Assembly: GCA_900446925.1 (NCBI GenBank) | Contig: UAVY01000004.1 | Span: 1 to 64,000, forward strand | Source: Citrobacter koseri | GTDB taxonomy: Bacteria > Pseudomonadota > Gammaproteobacteria > Enterobacterales > Enterobacteriaceae | DNA: 64,000 nt | Direction of reading: 5' to 3' | In this document: positions 13,438-27,512 of the stretch, in pieces | How the letters are laid out: the number at the start of each line of letters is the position of its first letter | Numbering within the stretch: position 1 is the first letter of the stretch | Program-made: the position numbers and the translations under genes | Notes under the pieces: generated by a model | What the model was told of the DNA's origin: nothing | The model's database searches: none | What the model saw: only the letters and a program-made list of their open reading frames with translations

Positions 13438-14774
13438 CTCTTCGTTGGACTGCTTCTGCGCGTCCGTACCCGTACCAGCAGGCTTGCGGCGTTTACCAAT
13501 GTTTTTGGTATCACGGTGACGTTTCTTCACGCGCGGCTTCTCTTTTTCTTGTTTTTTCTTCTCAGCACGTTTAGCCAGCACTTTCTTGGACGGCTTGCCG
13601 GTCAGTTTTTCGCTCGGCGCACGAGTGGTTGGACGCAATTCATCAATGACGCGTGCTTTCAGCGTCTCTTCAATATAGCGACCCACTTTTCCCAGTAGCA
13701 GATGGTCATGCGCTTCTACCAGAGAAATCGCCGTTCCTTTACGCCCTGCACGTCCGGTACGGCCGATACGGTGCAGATAGGTATCGCTGCTGCGTGGCAT
13801 ATCGAAGTTAAAAACATGGCTTACATCAGGGATATCAATCCCGCGAGCGGCAACGTCGGTTGCGATCAGCACGTTCACGCGGCCATCGGTCAGACGTTTG
13901 ATCGCTTCGTTACGCTTACCCTGTACCATCTCGCCTTCGAGATAGCAGTTATTGATGCCTGCTTCGCGCAGCCAGCCTGCCAGCTCATGTACACGCTCAC
14001 GTTTACGCACGAAGACGATAGAGCGGGTGGCTTCAGGTTGTTTTAACAGGTGTACCAGCAAAGCCGTTTTGTGCTGAATATCATCAGCACGGTAGTACCA
14101 TTGATGAATCTTTTTGCGTTCGCGGGTAGACGGGGTCGCTGAGACCTCGACCGGATCTTCCAGCAGACGTTCAGCAAAAATCGTTAATCGCGCCGCCTTC
14201 CAGCGTAGCGGAGAACAGCATGGTCTGTTTGCGCCAGCGGGTTTCACCTGCGATATGCTCGATATCCTGGGCGAAGCCCATGTCCAGCATACGGTCGGCT
14301 TCATCAAGAATCAGCGTTTCAACCGCGCGGCAGTCAAAGTTTTCTTCTTTAATATATTGCAGCAGGCGACCCGTGGTGGCGACCACAATATCCTGGTTCT
14401 CGCTGAACACCTCGGCATGGTTCATATAAGCCACGCCGCCGGTGATTGTCGCAATATCCAGATGGGTGTGTTTCGCCAGTTCACGGGCGTGATCGGCAAC
14501 CTGCATCGCCAGTTCGCGGGTCGGCGTAAGGATCAGAATACGCGGCGGACCGGATTTTTTACGCGGGAAGTCGAGCAGGTGCTGCAACGCTGGCAGCAGG
14601 TATGCCGCCGTTTTACCGGTGCCTGTCGGCGCCAGAACCGAGTACATCACGCCCATCGAGCGCAGGCGGAATGGCGGCAGCCTGAATGGCGGTCGGGCGA
14701 GTAAAGCCTTTATCCTGGAGGGCATCCAGCAGGCTTTCATCGAGTTCAAGTTCGGAAAAAGTCGTTACAGTCAT
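13435..14774 (-). CDS. srmB: DEAD-box RNA helicase SrmB, two frameshifts
   Basis: ATP-dependent RNA helicase acting in early 50S assembly. Motifs in order: [15 protein letters not shown] (Walker A), PTRELAMQ (Ia), [12 protein letters not shown] (II), SATLE (III), [11 protein letters not shown] (V) and [11 protein letters not shown] (VI). The C-terminal tail is Lys/Arg-rich. The start is ATG 14772-14774 ([14 protein letters not shown]). Single-base insertions near 14635 and 14177 split it; corrected length is 445 aa against 444 in E. coli. It is divergent from trmN6 and convergent with grcA. Confidence 0.92.
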
Positions 14775-14905
14775 GTTCTACCTCTGTGTGGGGCGCTGAT
14801 TATAGACGTTACGGCTGCAATCTTCATCTGTTTGTATGGATATCGCTTCTCAGGTATTGTTTTCACCCTACGCTATTGCCGTTTTTCCAGGAAGGTTGTT
14901 CTTTC

Positions 14906-17273
<2,368 letters not shown>

Positions 17274-17508
17274 GTGTTTGGGCAGCATAGCACCATACTG
17301 CGCGATACAGCACGTTTTATTTTTGAATGTGTTGCAATGGCTAAACATTAAAGGAAAATTCAAGGGGAAGTAAAACAAAGAAAATATTTTGCGAAGCAGG
17401 CCGTTAGCGCCAGATTATGTGATGAAATAAAGTGGCTGTTGGGTTACTCTTCAAGCGGCTAAAAGGGCATTTCTATACAGATAGTGCGTTGTTCAGACTC
17501 TGTAGACT

Positions 17509-17514
17509 TATAAT
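17509..17514 (+). promoter_or_regulatory. sigma70-like -10 upstream of rseD
   Basis: A perfect TATAAT lies 9 nt before the rseD ATG. I see no convincing -35 at the right spacing. The 17274-17508 gap upstream is otherwise AT-rich with no ORF. Confidence 0.45.
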
Positions 17515-17522
17515 GAGAGATA

Positions 17523-17678
17523 ATGATCTGTCTACAACATGACAAACAAAAACAGATGCGTAACGGAACTTTACGAAAAAGAGACACTCTAAGCTGTTGC
17601 TTGCTCATAGTGCAGTTTATGGAGTGGCGTTTCGAGAGCGCGTGGAAATTTGGTTTGGGGAGACTTTACCTCGGATGA
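17523..17678 (+). CDS. rseD: RseD leader peptide of rpoE
   Basis: A short ORF of 51 codons plus stop that ends in an ATGA overlap with rpoE (TGA at 17676-17678, rpoE ATG at 17675-17677). Its length and overlap match RseD of E. coli, whose translation is coupled to rpoE and is the point of CsrA control. The peptide begins MICLQHDKQKQMRN and ends GLGRLYLG. The sigmaE promoter lies inside it, so transcripts from that promoter lack the rseD start. It is too short for usual gene calling. Confidence 0.8.
   Translation: MICLQHDKQKQMRNGTLRKRDTLSCCLLIVQFMEWRFESAWKFGLGRLYLG
17565..17592 (+). promoter_or_regulatory. sigmaE autoregulatory promoter
   Basis: GGAACTT (17565-17571), 16 nt, then TCTAA (17588-17592): an ideal sigmaE promoter of the GGAACTT-N16-TCnAA form. 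It lies inside rseD and should start transcription about 80 nt before rpoE, giving positive autoregulation of the rpoE-rseABC operon. Confidence 0.88.
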
Positions 17679-18250
17679 GCGAGCAGTTAACGGACCAGGT
17701 CCTGGTTGAACGGGTCCAGAAGGGAGATCAGAAAGCCTTTAACTTACTGGTAGTGCGCTACCAGCATAAAGTGGCGAGCCTGGTTTCCCGCTATGTACCG
17801 TCGGGCGATGTTCCCGATGTGGTGCAAGAGTCATTTATTAAGGCCTATCGCGCGCTGGATTCTTTCCGGGGGGATAGCGCTTTTTATACCTGGTTGTACC
17901 GTATTGCCGTCAATACGGCGAAGAATTACCTGGTTGCTCAGGGACGCAGGCCGCCTTCCAGCGATGTTGATGCGATTGACGCAGAAAACTTCGAAAGTGG
18001 CGGCGCATTGAAAGAAATTTCGAACCCTGAGAACTTAATGTTGTCAGAAGAGCTGAGACAGATAGTTTTCCGAACTATTGAGTCCCTCCCCGAGGATTTA
18101 CGCATGGCAATAACCTTGCGGGAGCTGGATGGCCTGAGCTATGAAGAGATAGCCGCTATCATGGATTGTCCGGTGGGTACGGTGCGTTCACGTATCTTCC
18201 GTGCGCGGGAAGCTATTGATAATAAAGTTCAACCGCTTATCAGGCGTTGA
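17675..18250 (+). CDS. rpoE: RNA polymerase sigma factor sigmaE
   Basis: ECF sigma factor of the envelope stress response. At 191 aa it matches the family exactly when started at MSEQLTDQVLVERV; an upstream in-frame ATG at 17597 would add 26 unrelated residues. Region 2 (FNLLVVRYQHKVASLV, YRALDSFRGDSAFYTW) and region 4 helix-turn-helix (GLSYEEIAAIMDCPVGTVRSR) are visible. It is the first major gene of rpoE-rseA-rseB-rseC and is held at the membrane by RseA. The frame is intact. Confidence 0.97.
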   Translation: MSEQLTDQVLVERVQKGDQKAFNLLVVRYQHKVASLVSRYVPSGDVPDVVQESFIKAYRALDSFRGDSAFYTWLYRIAVNTAKNYLVAQGRRPPSSDVDAIDAENFESGGALKEISNPENLMLSEELRQIVFRTIESLPEDLRMAITLRELDGLSYEEIAAIMDCPVGTVRSRIFRAREAIDNKVQPLIRR

Positions 18251-18281
18251 CGATAGCGGGATACTGGAAAAGGTATTAGGC

Positions 18282-18932
18282 ATGCAGAAAGAAAAACTTT
18301 CCGCTTTAATGGATGGCGAAACGCTGGACAGTGAGCTGCTGAAAGAACTGGCTCACGACCCGGAAATGCAAAAAACATGGGAGAGTTATCACCTGATCCG
18401 CGATTCCATGCGGGGTGATACCGCAGACGTTCTCCATTTCGATATTTCCGCCCGCGTAATGGCCGCCATCGAAAATGAGCCGGTACGCCAGACGGCGCCG
18501 CTGATTCCTGAGGCCCAGCCCGCACCGCACCAGTGGCAGAAAATGCCATTCTGGCAGAAAATGCGTCCGTGGGCGGCGCAGCTCACTCAAATGGGTGTGG
18601 CTGCATGCGTATCACTTGCAGTTATTGTTGGCGTCCAGCACTATAATGGACAATCTGAAACGTCCCAGCAGCCCGAAACGCCGGTATTCAATACATTACC
18701 GATGATGGGCAAAGCCAGTCCGGTGAGCCTGGGAGTACCTTCTGACGCGACGGCTAACGGCGGTCAGCAACAGCAGGTGCAGGAGCAGCGTCGTCGCATT
18801 AATGCCATGTTGCAGGATTACGAACTGCAACGCCGACTGCACTCCGAACAGCTTCAGTTTGAGCAGGCGCAAACACAGCAAGCCGCTGTACAGGTGCCAG
18901 GAATTCAAACTTTAGGAACGCAATCGCAGTAA
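18282..18932 (+). CDS. rseA: anti-sigmaE factor RseA
   Basis: Inner-membrane anti-sigma factor of 216 aa. The N-terminal cytoplasmic domain (MQKEKLSALMDGE...) binds sigmaE, one membrane span is near residue 100-120 (MGVAACVSLAVIVGV), and the periplasmic part, rich in Gln near its end, interacts with RseB. In E. coli, DegS and then RseP cut it to release sigmaE. The start at 18282 matches the known N-terminus. Its stop overlaps the rseB start (TAATG). The frame is intact. Confidence 0.95.
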   Translation: MQKEKLSALMDGETLDSELLKELAHDPEMQKTWESYHLIRDSMRGDTADVLHFDISARVMAAIENEPVRQTAPLIPEAQPAPHQWQKMPFWQKMRPWAAQLTQMGVAACVSLAVIVGVQHYNGQSETSQQPETPVFNTLPMMGKASPVSLGVPSDATANGGQQQQVQEQRRRINAMLQDYELQRRLHSEQLQFEQAQTQQAAVQVPGIQTLGTQSQ

Positions 18933-19889
18933 TGAAGCAACTTTGGTTTGCCATGTCACTTGTGGCGGGTAGCCTGTTCTTCTCTGTTAACGCCTCGGCC
19001 AATACTGCGTCCGGGGCGTTATTGCAGCAGATGAATCTGGCCAGCCAGTCACTGAATTACGAGCTGTCATTCGTCAGCATCAATAAACAAGGCGTTGAGT
19101 CTCTGCGTTATCGACATGCACGCCTGGACAATCGTCCTCTTGCACAACTGTTGCAAATGGATGGCCCGCGCCGGGAAGTGGTGCAGCGTGGTAACGAAAT
19201 CAGCTACTTCGAACCTGGGCTCGAACCGTTCACCCTGAACGGCGACTATATTGTCGATTCTCTGCCGTCCCTTATCTATGCCGACTTTAAACGTCTTTCT
19301 CCCCTGGTATGACTTTATTTCCGTAGGCCGCACCCGCATTGCCGACAGGCTGTGTGAAGTCATTCGTGTTGTCGCGCGCGACGGCACCCGTTACAGCTAT
19401 ATCGTATGGCTGGATACCGAAACAAAGCTGCCGATGCGGGTGGATCTCCTTGACCGGGATGGTGAAACGCTGGAGCAGTTCCGCGTGATTTCCTTCGCCG
19501 TGAATCAGGACGTCGGTAATAGCATGCAGATGCTGGCAAAAGCGAATTTGCCGCCATTGCTTTCTGTTCCTGTGGGGGAAAAGGCGAAGTTCAACTGGAG
19601 CCCGACGTGGTTGCCGCAAGGGTTTAGCGAAGTCTCCAGCAGCCGACGCCCGCTGCCTACAATGGATAATCTGCCTATCGAGTCACGCCTCTATTCTGAC
19701 GGCCTGTTCAGTTTCTCTGTGAACGTGAATCGTGCGACGCAGAACAGCACCGATCAGATGCTGCGAACCGGGCGCAGAACGGTCAGCACCAGCGTGCGTG
19801 AAAACGCTGAAATTACGATTGTCGGCGAACTTCCGCCGCAAACCGCGAAACGCATTGCGGACAATATTAAGTTCGGGGCGGCACAATGA
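18932..19889 (+). CDS. rseB: sigmaE regulator RseB, one frameshift
   Basis: Periplasmic MucB/RseB-family protein that protects RseA from DegS and senses lipopolysaccharide. A signal peptide (MKQLWFAMSLVAGSLFFSVNASA) opens the protein. One extra C in 19301-19304 (CCCC where LSPWYDF needs CCC) shifts the frame near residue 124; corrected length is 318 aa as in E. coli. The end overlaps the rseC start by 4 nt. Its place in the rpoE operon fixes its identity. Confidence 0.92.
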
Positions 19890-20365
19890 TTAAAGAGTGG
19901 GCGACCGTTGTCTCCTGGCAAAATGGCCAGGCACTGGTGAGCTGCGACGTCAAAGCATCGTGCAGCAGTTGCGCCTCACGGGCCGGATGCGGCAGTCGTG
20001 TGCTGAATAAACTCGGGCCGCAAACCACACATACTATTGTGGTGCCAAGTGCTGAACCGCTGGCGCCTGGTCAAAAAGTGGAACTGGGCATTGCCGAAGG
20101 CAGCCTGCTGGGGTCAGCAATGCTGGTTTACCTGTCGCCGCTGGTTGGGCTGTTTATCTTCGCGGCGTTGTTCCAGGTACTGTTTGGTTCTGATATTGCC
20201 GCGTTGAGCGGCGCGGTGCTGGGCGGCGTCGGGGGTTTTCTGATTGCGCGCGGCTACTCGCGTAAACTGGCTGAACGCGAGGCCTGGCAGCCGGTCATTC
20301 TTAACGTTGCTCTTCCTCCTGGTCTGGTTCGCGTTGAAACATCATCTTCCGAAACGAACCCGTGA
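19886..20365 (+). CDS. rseC: RseC, SoxR-reducing/sigmaE-associated membrane protein
   Basis: A 159-aa inner-membrane protein with an N-terminal Cys cluster (CDVKASCSSCASRAGCG, four or more Cys able to bind Fe-S) and two close membrane spans (LLGSAMLVYLSPLVGLFIFA; LSGAVLGGVGGFLIA). Family members form part of the SoxR-reducing system with Rsx proteins; in E. coli rseC is the last gene of the rpoE operon. The frame is intact. Confidence 0.92.
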   Translation: MIKEWATVVSWQNGQALVSCDVKASCSSCASRAGCGSRVLNKLGPQTTHTIVVPSAEPLAPGQKVELGIAEGSLLGSAMLVYLSPLVGLFIFAALFQVLFGSDIAALSGAVLGGVGGFLIARGYSRKLAEREAWQPVILNVALPPGLVRVETSSSETNP

Positions 20366-20372
20366 TATTTTT

Positions 20373-20452
20373 GCCGGATGGCGGCTTCGCCTGATCCGGC
20401 CTGGGAACGATAAGCAGACTCTCCAGGCCCGATAAGCTCGTGCTATCGGGCA
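20373..20452. repeat. REP elements after rseC
   Basis: A REP unit (GCCGGATGGCGGCTTCGCCTGATCCGGC; 20373-20400) is followed by a second hairpin GCCCGATAAGC...GCTATCGGGC (20427-20452). They fill the end of the rpoE operon. The remaining gap to lepA (20453-20647) shows no further identified feature. Confidence 0.8.
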
Positions 20453-20647
20453 TCATGCTTCCCTTACGACGTTTTACATTAGAAAAGCGATGCCGTTTCC
20501 GGTTCCCGCTATCCTTGCTGTATGAACATTTCCTCGCCTCAGTGTTGTAGTGTAGAATGCGGCGTTTCAGTTAAACAGACGTTAAGCTCAGAACAGCGAC
20601 TTCTAAGAGCCTGCTCAGGCAGGCGTAAGGCACAATAATTACTCTAT

Positions 20648-22449
20648 ATGAAGAACATACGTAACTTTTCGATCATTGCTCACATCGACCACGGTAAATC
20701 GACGCTGTCTGACCGCATTATCCAGATCTGCGGTGGCCTGTCTGACCGTGAAATGGAAGCGCAGGTTCTCGACTCAATGGATCTTGAGCGTGAGCGCGGT
20801 ATTACTATCAAAGCGCAAAGCGTGACGCTGGATTACAAAGCGGCTGATGGTGAAACCTATCAACTGAACTTTATCGACACCCCAGGCCACGTTGACTTCT
20901 CATATGAAGTTTCCCGCTCACTGGCGGCGTGTGAAGGCGCACTGCTGGTGGTTGACGCCGGGCAGGGCGTCGAAGCGCAAACGCTGGCGAACTGCTATAC
21001 CGCGATGGAAATGGATCTCGAAGTGGTGCCGGTTCTGAACAAGATTGACCTGCCAGCCGCCGATCCTGAGCGTGTGGCTGAAGAGATCGAAGATATTGTC
21101 GGCATTGATGCGACCGATGCCGTTCGCTGCTCGGCAAAAACCGGCGTAGGCGTACAGGATGTGCTGGAACGCCTGGTGCGCGATATCCCGCCGCCGGAAG
21201 GCGATCCAGAAGGCCCGCTGCAAGCGCTGATTATCGACTCCTGGTTCGATAACTACCTCGGCGTAGTGTCGCTGGTGCGTATTAAAAACGGCACCATGCG
21301 TAAAGGCGACAAAGTCAAAGTGATGAGCACCGGGCAGGTTTATAACGCTGACCGTCTGGGGATCTTCACGCCAAAGCAGGTTGACCGTACCGAACTGAAG
21401 TGCGGCGAGGTAGGCTGGCTGGTTTGCGCAATTAAAGACATTCATGGCGCCCCGGTTGGCGATACATTAACGCTGGCGCGTAACCCGGCAGAGAAAGCGC
21501 TGCCGGGCTTCAAAAAAGTGAAGCCGCAGGTATACGCCGGTCTGTTCCCGGTGAGTTCTGATGACTATGAGAACTTCAGGGATGCGCTCGGCAAGCTGAG
21601 CCTGAACGACGCCTCTCTGTTCTACGAGCCGGAAAGTTCAACCGCGCTGGGCTTCGGCTTCCGCTGTGGCTTCCTGGGTCTGCTGCACATGGAGATCATT
21701 CAGGAGCGTCTGGAACGTGAATACGATCTGGATCTGATCACCACCGCGCCGACCGTTGTGTACGAAGTGGAAACTACGGCGAAAGAGATTATCTATGTCG
21801 ATAGCCCGTCCAAGCTGCCGCCGCTGAATAACATCTATGAACTGCGCGAGCCGATTGCTGAGTGTCATATGCTGCTGCCTCAGGCATACCTGGGCAACGT
21901 CATTACGCTGTGTGTCGAGAAGCGCGGCGTCCAGACCAACATGGTATACCACGGTAACCAGGTGGCGCTGACTTATGAAATCCCGATGGCGGAAGTGGTG
22001 CTCGATTTCTTTCGACCGCCTGAAATCAACGTCTCGTGGTTATGCGTCGCTGGATTATAACTTCAAGCGCTTCCAGGCGTCCGATATGGTGCGCGTCGAC
22101 GTGCTGATCAACAACGAAACGTGTCGATGCGCTGGCGCTGATCACTCACCGTGGTAATTCGCAGAGCCGTGGCCGTGAGCTGGTGGAGAAGATGAAAGAG
22201 CTGATCCCTCGTCAGCAGTTCGACATTGCGATTCAGGCGGCGATTGGTACGCACATTATTGCGCGTTCTACCGTGAAGCAGTTGCGTAAAAACGTTCTGG
22301 CCAAGTGTTACGGCGGTGATATCAGCCGTAAGAAAAAGCTGCTACAGAAACAGAAAGAAGGTAAGAAGCGAATGAAGCAGATCGGTAACGTCGAACTGCC
22401 TCAGGAAGCGTTCCTCGCCATTCTGCATGTCGGTAAAGACAGCAAATAA
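20648..22449 (+). CDS. lepA: elongation factor 4 (LepA), two frameshifts
   Basis: Translational GTPase of the EF-G-like family. The G domain shows [15 protein letters not shown] (G1), RGITIK (G2), IDTPGHVDF (G3) and LNKIDLP (G4); the EF4-specific C-terminus ends in [17 protein letters not shown]. Inserted bases at 22013 (C) and in 22117-22119 (A) break it; corrected length is 599 aa. lepB follows after 15 nt, as in the E. coli lepA-lepB operon. Confidence 0.95.
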
Positions 22450-22464
22450 TCCTAAGGAGTTGGC

Positions 22465-23440
22465 ATGGCGAATATGTTTGCCCTGATTCTGGTGATTGCC
22501 ACACTGGTGACGGGCATTTTATGGTGCGTTGATAAATTTATCTTCGCGCCAAAACGTCGGGAACGTCAGGCAGCGGCACAGGCCGCTGCGGGTGATTCAC
22601 TGGATAAAGCCACGTTGAAAAAAGTGGCGCCTAAGCCGGGCTGGTTGGAAACAGGGGCCTCGGTTTTTCCGGTACTGGCGATTGTGCTGGTGGTGCGTTC
22701 ATTTATCTATGAACCTTTCCAGATCCCGTCGGGTTCGATGATGCCGACGCTGTTAATCGGTGACTTTATTCTGGTGGAGAAATTCGCCTATGGAATTAAA
22801 GATCCGATTTACCAGAAAACGTTGATTGAAACGGGTCATCCGAAACGCGGTGATATCGTGGTCTTTAAATACCCGGAAGATCCGCGCCTGGACTACATTA
22901 AACGCGCTGTTGGCCTGCCGGGTGACAAAGTGACGTACGATCCGGTAGCCAAAGAGGTTACTGTACAGCCAGGGTGCCGTTCCGGTCAGGCGTGTGAAAA
23001 CGCGCTGCCGGTGACTTACTCTGACGTTCAGCCCAGCGATTTCGTGCAGACCTTTGCCCGCCGTAATGGGGGGAGAAGCCAGCAGTGGGTTCTTCGAAGT
23101 GCCATTAAACGAAACGAAAGATAACGGCATTCGTCTGGCGGAGCGTAAAGAGACGCTGGGCGACGTAACCCACCGTATTCTGACCGTACCGATCGCGCAG
23201 GATCAGGCGGGGATGTATTACCGTCAGCCGGGGCAGCAACTGGCGACCTGGATCGTACCGCCAGGACAATACTTCATGATGGGTGATAACCGCGATAACA
23301 GCGCGGACAGCCGTTACTGGGGATTTGTACCGGAAGCGAATCTGGTTGGTAAAGCGACCGCGATCTGGATGAGTTTCGACAAACAGGAAGGTGAATGGCC
23401 GACCGGCGTACGCTTAAGCCGTATTGGTGGGATCCATTAA
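22465..23440 (+). CDS. lepB: signal peptidase I, one frameshift
   Basis: Essential leader peptidase. Two N-terminal membrane spans are present (residues 4-22 and about 60-76), with catalytic Ser in PSGSMMPTL and catalytic Lys in DYIKRAVGLPGDK. The signature GDNRDNSADSRYWGFVP is in the C-terminal part. One extra G in 23068-23073 splits it at residue 203; corrected length is 324 aa, as in E. coli. Because the gene is essential, the break is almost surely an error. Confidence 0.95.
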
Positions 23441-23454
23441 TTTCTGATAATCGT

Positions 23455-23485
23455 TCATGTTGTCGTCATTGCGGCGACAACATGA
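23455..23485 (+). terminator. Hairpin after lepB
   Basis: Perfect 11-bp stem TCATGTTGTCG / CGACAACATGA with a 9-nt loop, followed by an AT-rich stretch (ATTATTTATT). Probably a lepB terminator or attenuator ahead of the rnc leader; there is no long T run. Confidence 0.6.
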
Positions 23486-23514
23486 ATTATTTATTGGATA
23501 AATCTCCGCAGACT

Positions 23515-23628
23515 AACGACATCCCCTGTCGTTGTGTATAGAATATTCCCCCGAAGTTTTAGGTTGGCGCCGTCAGGTTGCCACGGCACACTAAACAGCG
23601 TTGGTTTCCTCAGGTCTGTTTCGTGTGC
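23515..23628 (+). promoter_or_regulatory. rnc 5' leader with RNase III-type stem-loops
   Basis: Two stem-loops precede rnc: AACGACA-TCCCC-TGTCGTT (23515-23533) and a longer one with GCACAC / GTGTGC plus AAACAG / CTGTTT (23586-23628). In E. coli, RNase III cuts a leader of this kind and so limits its own mRNA. The structures are seen; the regulatory role is from the E. coli homologue. Confidence 0.7.
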
Positions 23629-23631
23629 TGA

Positions 23632-25245
<1,614 letters not shown>

Positions 25246-25256
25246 GTTAGCACTAC

Positions 25257-25996
25257 GTGGAAGGCTGGCAGAGAGCTTTCGTCCTGCATAGTCGCCCCTG
25301 GAGCGAAACCAGCCTGATGCTGGACGTCTTCACGGAAGAGTCGGGACGCGTGCGTCTGGTTGCCAAAGGCGCACGCTCTAAACGTTCCAGTCTGAAAGGC
25401 GCATTACAACCTTTTACGCCACTGTTGCTCCGCTTTGGCGGGCGCGGCGAGGTGAAAACCTTACGCAGCGCTGAAGCGGTCTCTCTGGCGCTCCCCTTAA
25501 GCGGCATCACGCTTTATAGCGGTTTGTACATCAACGAACTGCTTTCCCGCGTTCTGGAATACGAAACGCGCTTCTCTGAACTCTTTTTTGATTACCTGAA
25601 CTGTATTCAGTCGCTGGCTGGCGCGACCGGTTCGCCCGAACCTGCGCTTCGCCGTTTCGAGCTCGCCCTGCTGGGACATCTGGGCTACGGCGTGGATTTT
25701 CTGCATTGCGCAGGGAGCGGCGAGACGGTCGATGACACCATGACCTACCGCTATCGCGAAGAGAAGGGATTCATGGCCAGCGTGGTCATTGATAACAGCA
25801 CCCTTTACCGGGCGGCATCTGAAAGCGCTGGATGCACGAGAATTTCCTGATGTTGATACGTTGCGCGCGGCGAAAACGCTTTACCCGCATGGCGCTAAAG
25901 CCGTATCTTGGTGGTAAGCCGTTAAAAAGCCGGGAACTGTTTCGACAATTTATGCCGAAACGGCCAGGGCGGGCAGAAAATACGAATAATGATTAA
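25257..25996 (+). CDS. recO: DNA repair protein RecO, two frameshifts
   Basis: Recombination mediator that works with RecF and RecR to load RecA. The GTG at 25257 gives the family N-terminus (M)[19 protein letters not shown]. The OB-fold N-terminal domain includes [11 protein letters not shown]. Insertions at 25801-25803 (C) and 25873-25876 (A) interrupt the last third; corrected length is 245 aa, near the E. coli 242, ending at TAA 25994-25996. It sits between era and pdxJ in a co-directional operon. Confidence 0.9.
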
Positions 25997-26007
25997 CGAG
26001 GATTGTC

Positions 26008-26739
26008 ATGGCTGAATTACTGTTAGGCGTCAACATTGACCATATTGCCACTTTACGTAATGCGCGTGGTACTGCTTACCCCGACCCGGTACAGGCGGCG
26101 TTTATCGCCGAGCAGGCGGGGGCGGATGGTATAACCGTACACCTGCGCGAGGATCGTCGCCATATTACCGACCGTGATGTACGCATTTTGCGCCAGACGC
26201 TGGATACGCGTATGAATTTGGAAATGGCGGTGACTGAAGAGATGCTGGCGATTGCCGTTGAGACGAAGCCGCATTTTTGCTGCCTGGTGCCGGAAAAACG
26301 TCAGGAAGTGACCACCGAAGGCGGGCTGGACGTCGCGGGTCAGCGTGACAAAATGCGTGATGCCTGCAAACGGCTGGCAGATGCAGGCATTCTGGTATCG
26401 CTGTTCATTGATGCCGATGAAGAACAGATTAAAGCCGCTGCGGACGTTGGCGCACCGTACATTGAAATCCATACTGGCTGTTATGCGGATGCCAAAACGG
26501 ATGCTGAGCAAGCGCAGGAACTGGCGCGTATCGCCAAAGCGGCGACGTTTGCGGCAAGCCTGGGGCTGAAAGTGAACGCCGGTCATGGCCTGACCTATCA
26601 CAATGTGCAGGCCATTGCCGCACTGCCGGAAATGCATGAACTGAACATCGGTCATGCCATTATTGGGCGGGCGGTCATGAGCGGCCTGAAAGAGGCGGTC
26701 GCCGAGATGAAACGCCTGATGCTGGAAGCGCGCGGCTAA
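26008..26739 (+). CDS. pdxJ: pyridoxine 5'-phosphate synthase
   Basis: TIM-barrel enzyme that condenses 3-amino-2-oxopropyl phosphate with deoxyxylulose 5-phosphate in vitamin B6 synthesis. Motifs [29 protein letters not shown] and [11 protein letters not shown] are visible. It is intact at 243 aa. A GAGG ribosome site lies before ATG 26008. The stop overlaps the acpS start by 1 nt (TAATG), a coupling also found in E. coli. Confidence 0.97.
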   Translation: MAELLLGVNIDHIATLRNARGTAYPDPVQAAFIAEQAGADGITVHLREDRRHITDRDVRILRQTLDTRMNLEMAVTEEMLAIAVETKPHFCCLVPEKRQEVTTEGGLDVAGQRDKMRDACKRLADAGILVSLFIDADEEQIKAAADVGAPYIEIHTGCYADAKTDAEQAQELARIAKAATFAASLGLKVNAGHGLTYHNVQAIAALPEMHELNIGHAIIGRAVMSGLKEAVAEMKRLMLEARG

Positions 26740-27121
26740 TGGCGATTCTGGGGTTAGGCACGGATATTGTGGAGATCGCCCGCATTGAGGCGGTGATCTC
26801 CCCGTTCTGGAGAGCGCCTGGCAAGACGCGTGCTTAGCGACAACGAATGGGCTATCTGGGAGACGCATCAGCAACCGGTGCGTTTTCTCGCCAAGCGTTT
26901 TGCGGTAAAAGAGGCGGCGGCAAAAGCGTTCGGCACCCGGCATTCGCAATGGGCTGGCGTTCGATCAGTTTGAAGTGTTTAACGATGAGCTGGGTAAACC
27001 GCGTTTGCGTTTGTGGGGCGAGGCGTTGAAACTGGCGGAGAGGCTGGGCGTGGCGCATATGCATGTGACATTAGCGGATGAACGTCATTACGCCTGTGCG
27101 ACGGTGATCATCGAAAGCTAG
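26739..27121 (+). CDS. acpS: holo-[acyl-carrier-protein] synthase, two frameshifts
   Basis: Essential phosphopantetheinyl transferase that activates ACP. The Mg/CoA motif [13 protein letters not shown] is at the N-terminus and [13 protein letters not shown] in the middle. Extra C residues in 26800-26803 and 26936-26938 split it; corrected length is 126 aa, exactly that of E. coli. It is coupled to pdxJ. Confidence 0.92.
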
Positions 27122-27132
27122 ATTCGGGACTT

Positions 27133-27171
27133 TGTAGGCCGGATAAGGCGTTTACGCCGCCCATCCGGCCT
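27133..27171. repeat. REP element
   Basis: Single REP palindrome TAGGCCGGATAAGGCG...CGCCCATCCGGCCT between convergent acpS and yfhL. Confidence 0.8.
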
Positions 27172-27193
27172 GGCGTCATTCCATCAGGGAGAA

Positions 27194-27474
<281 letters not shown>

Positions 27475-27512
27475 TCACAAAACCGGGCGGGCATTATACG
27501 CGCATTCTTTGC

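Noticed and set aside
13315..14704. Plus-strand ORFs across srmB and other minus-strand genes
   Set aside because: These are complements of conserved helicase sequence with no motifs of their own.
17597..17674. Longer RpoE with 26 extra N-terminal residues
   Set aside because: The known 191-aa protein starts at 17675, and the extension lies in the promoter/rseD region.
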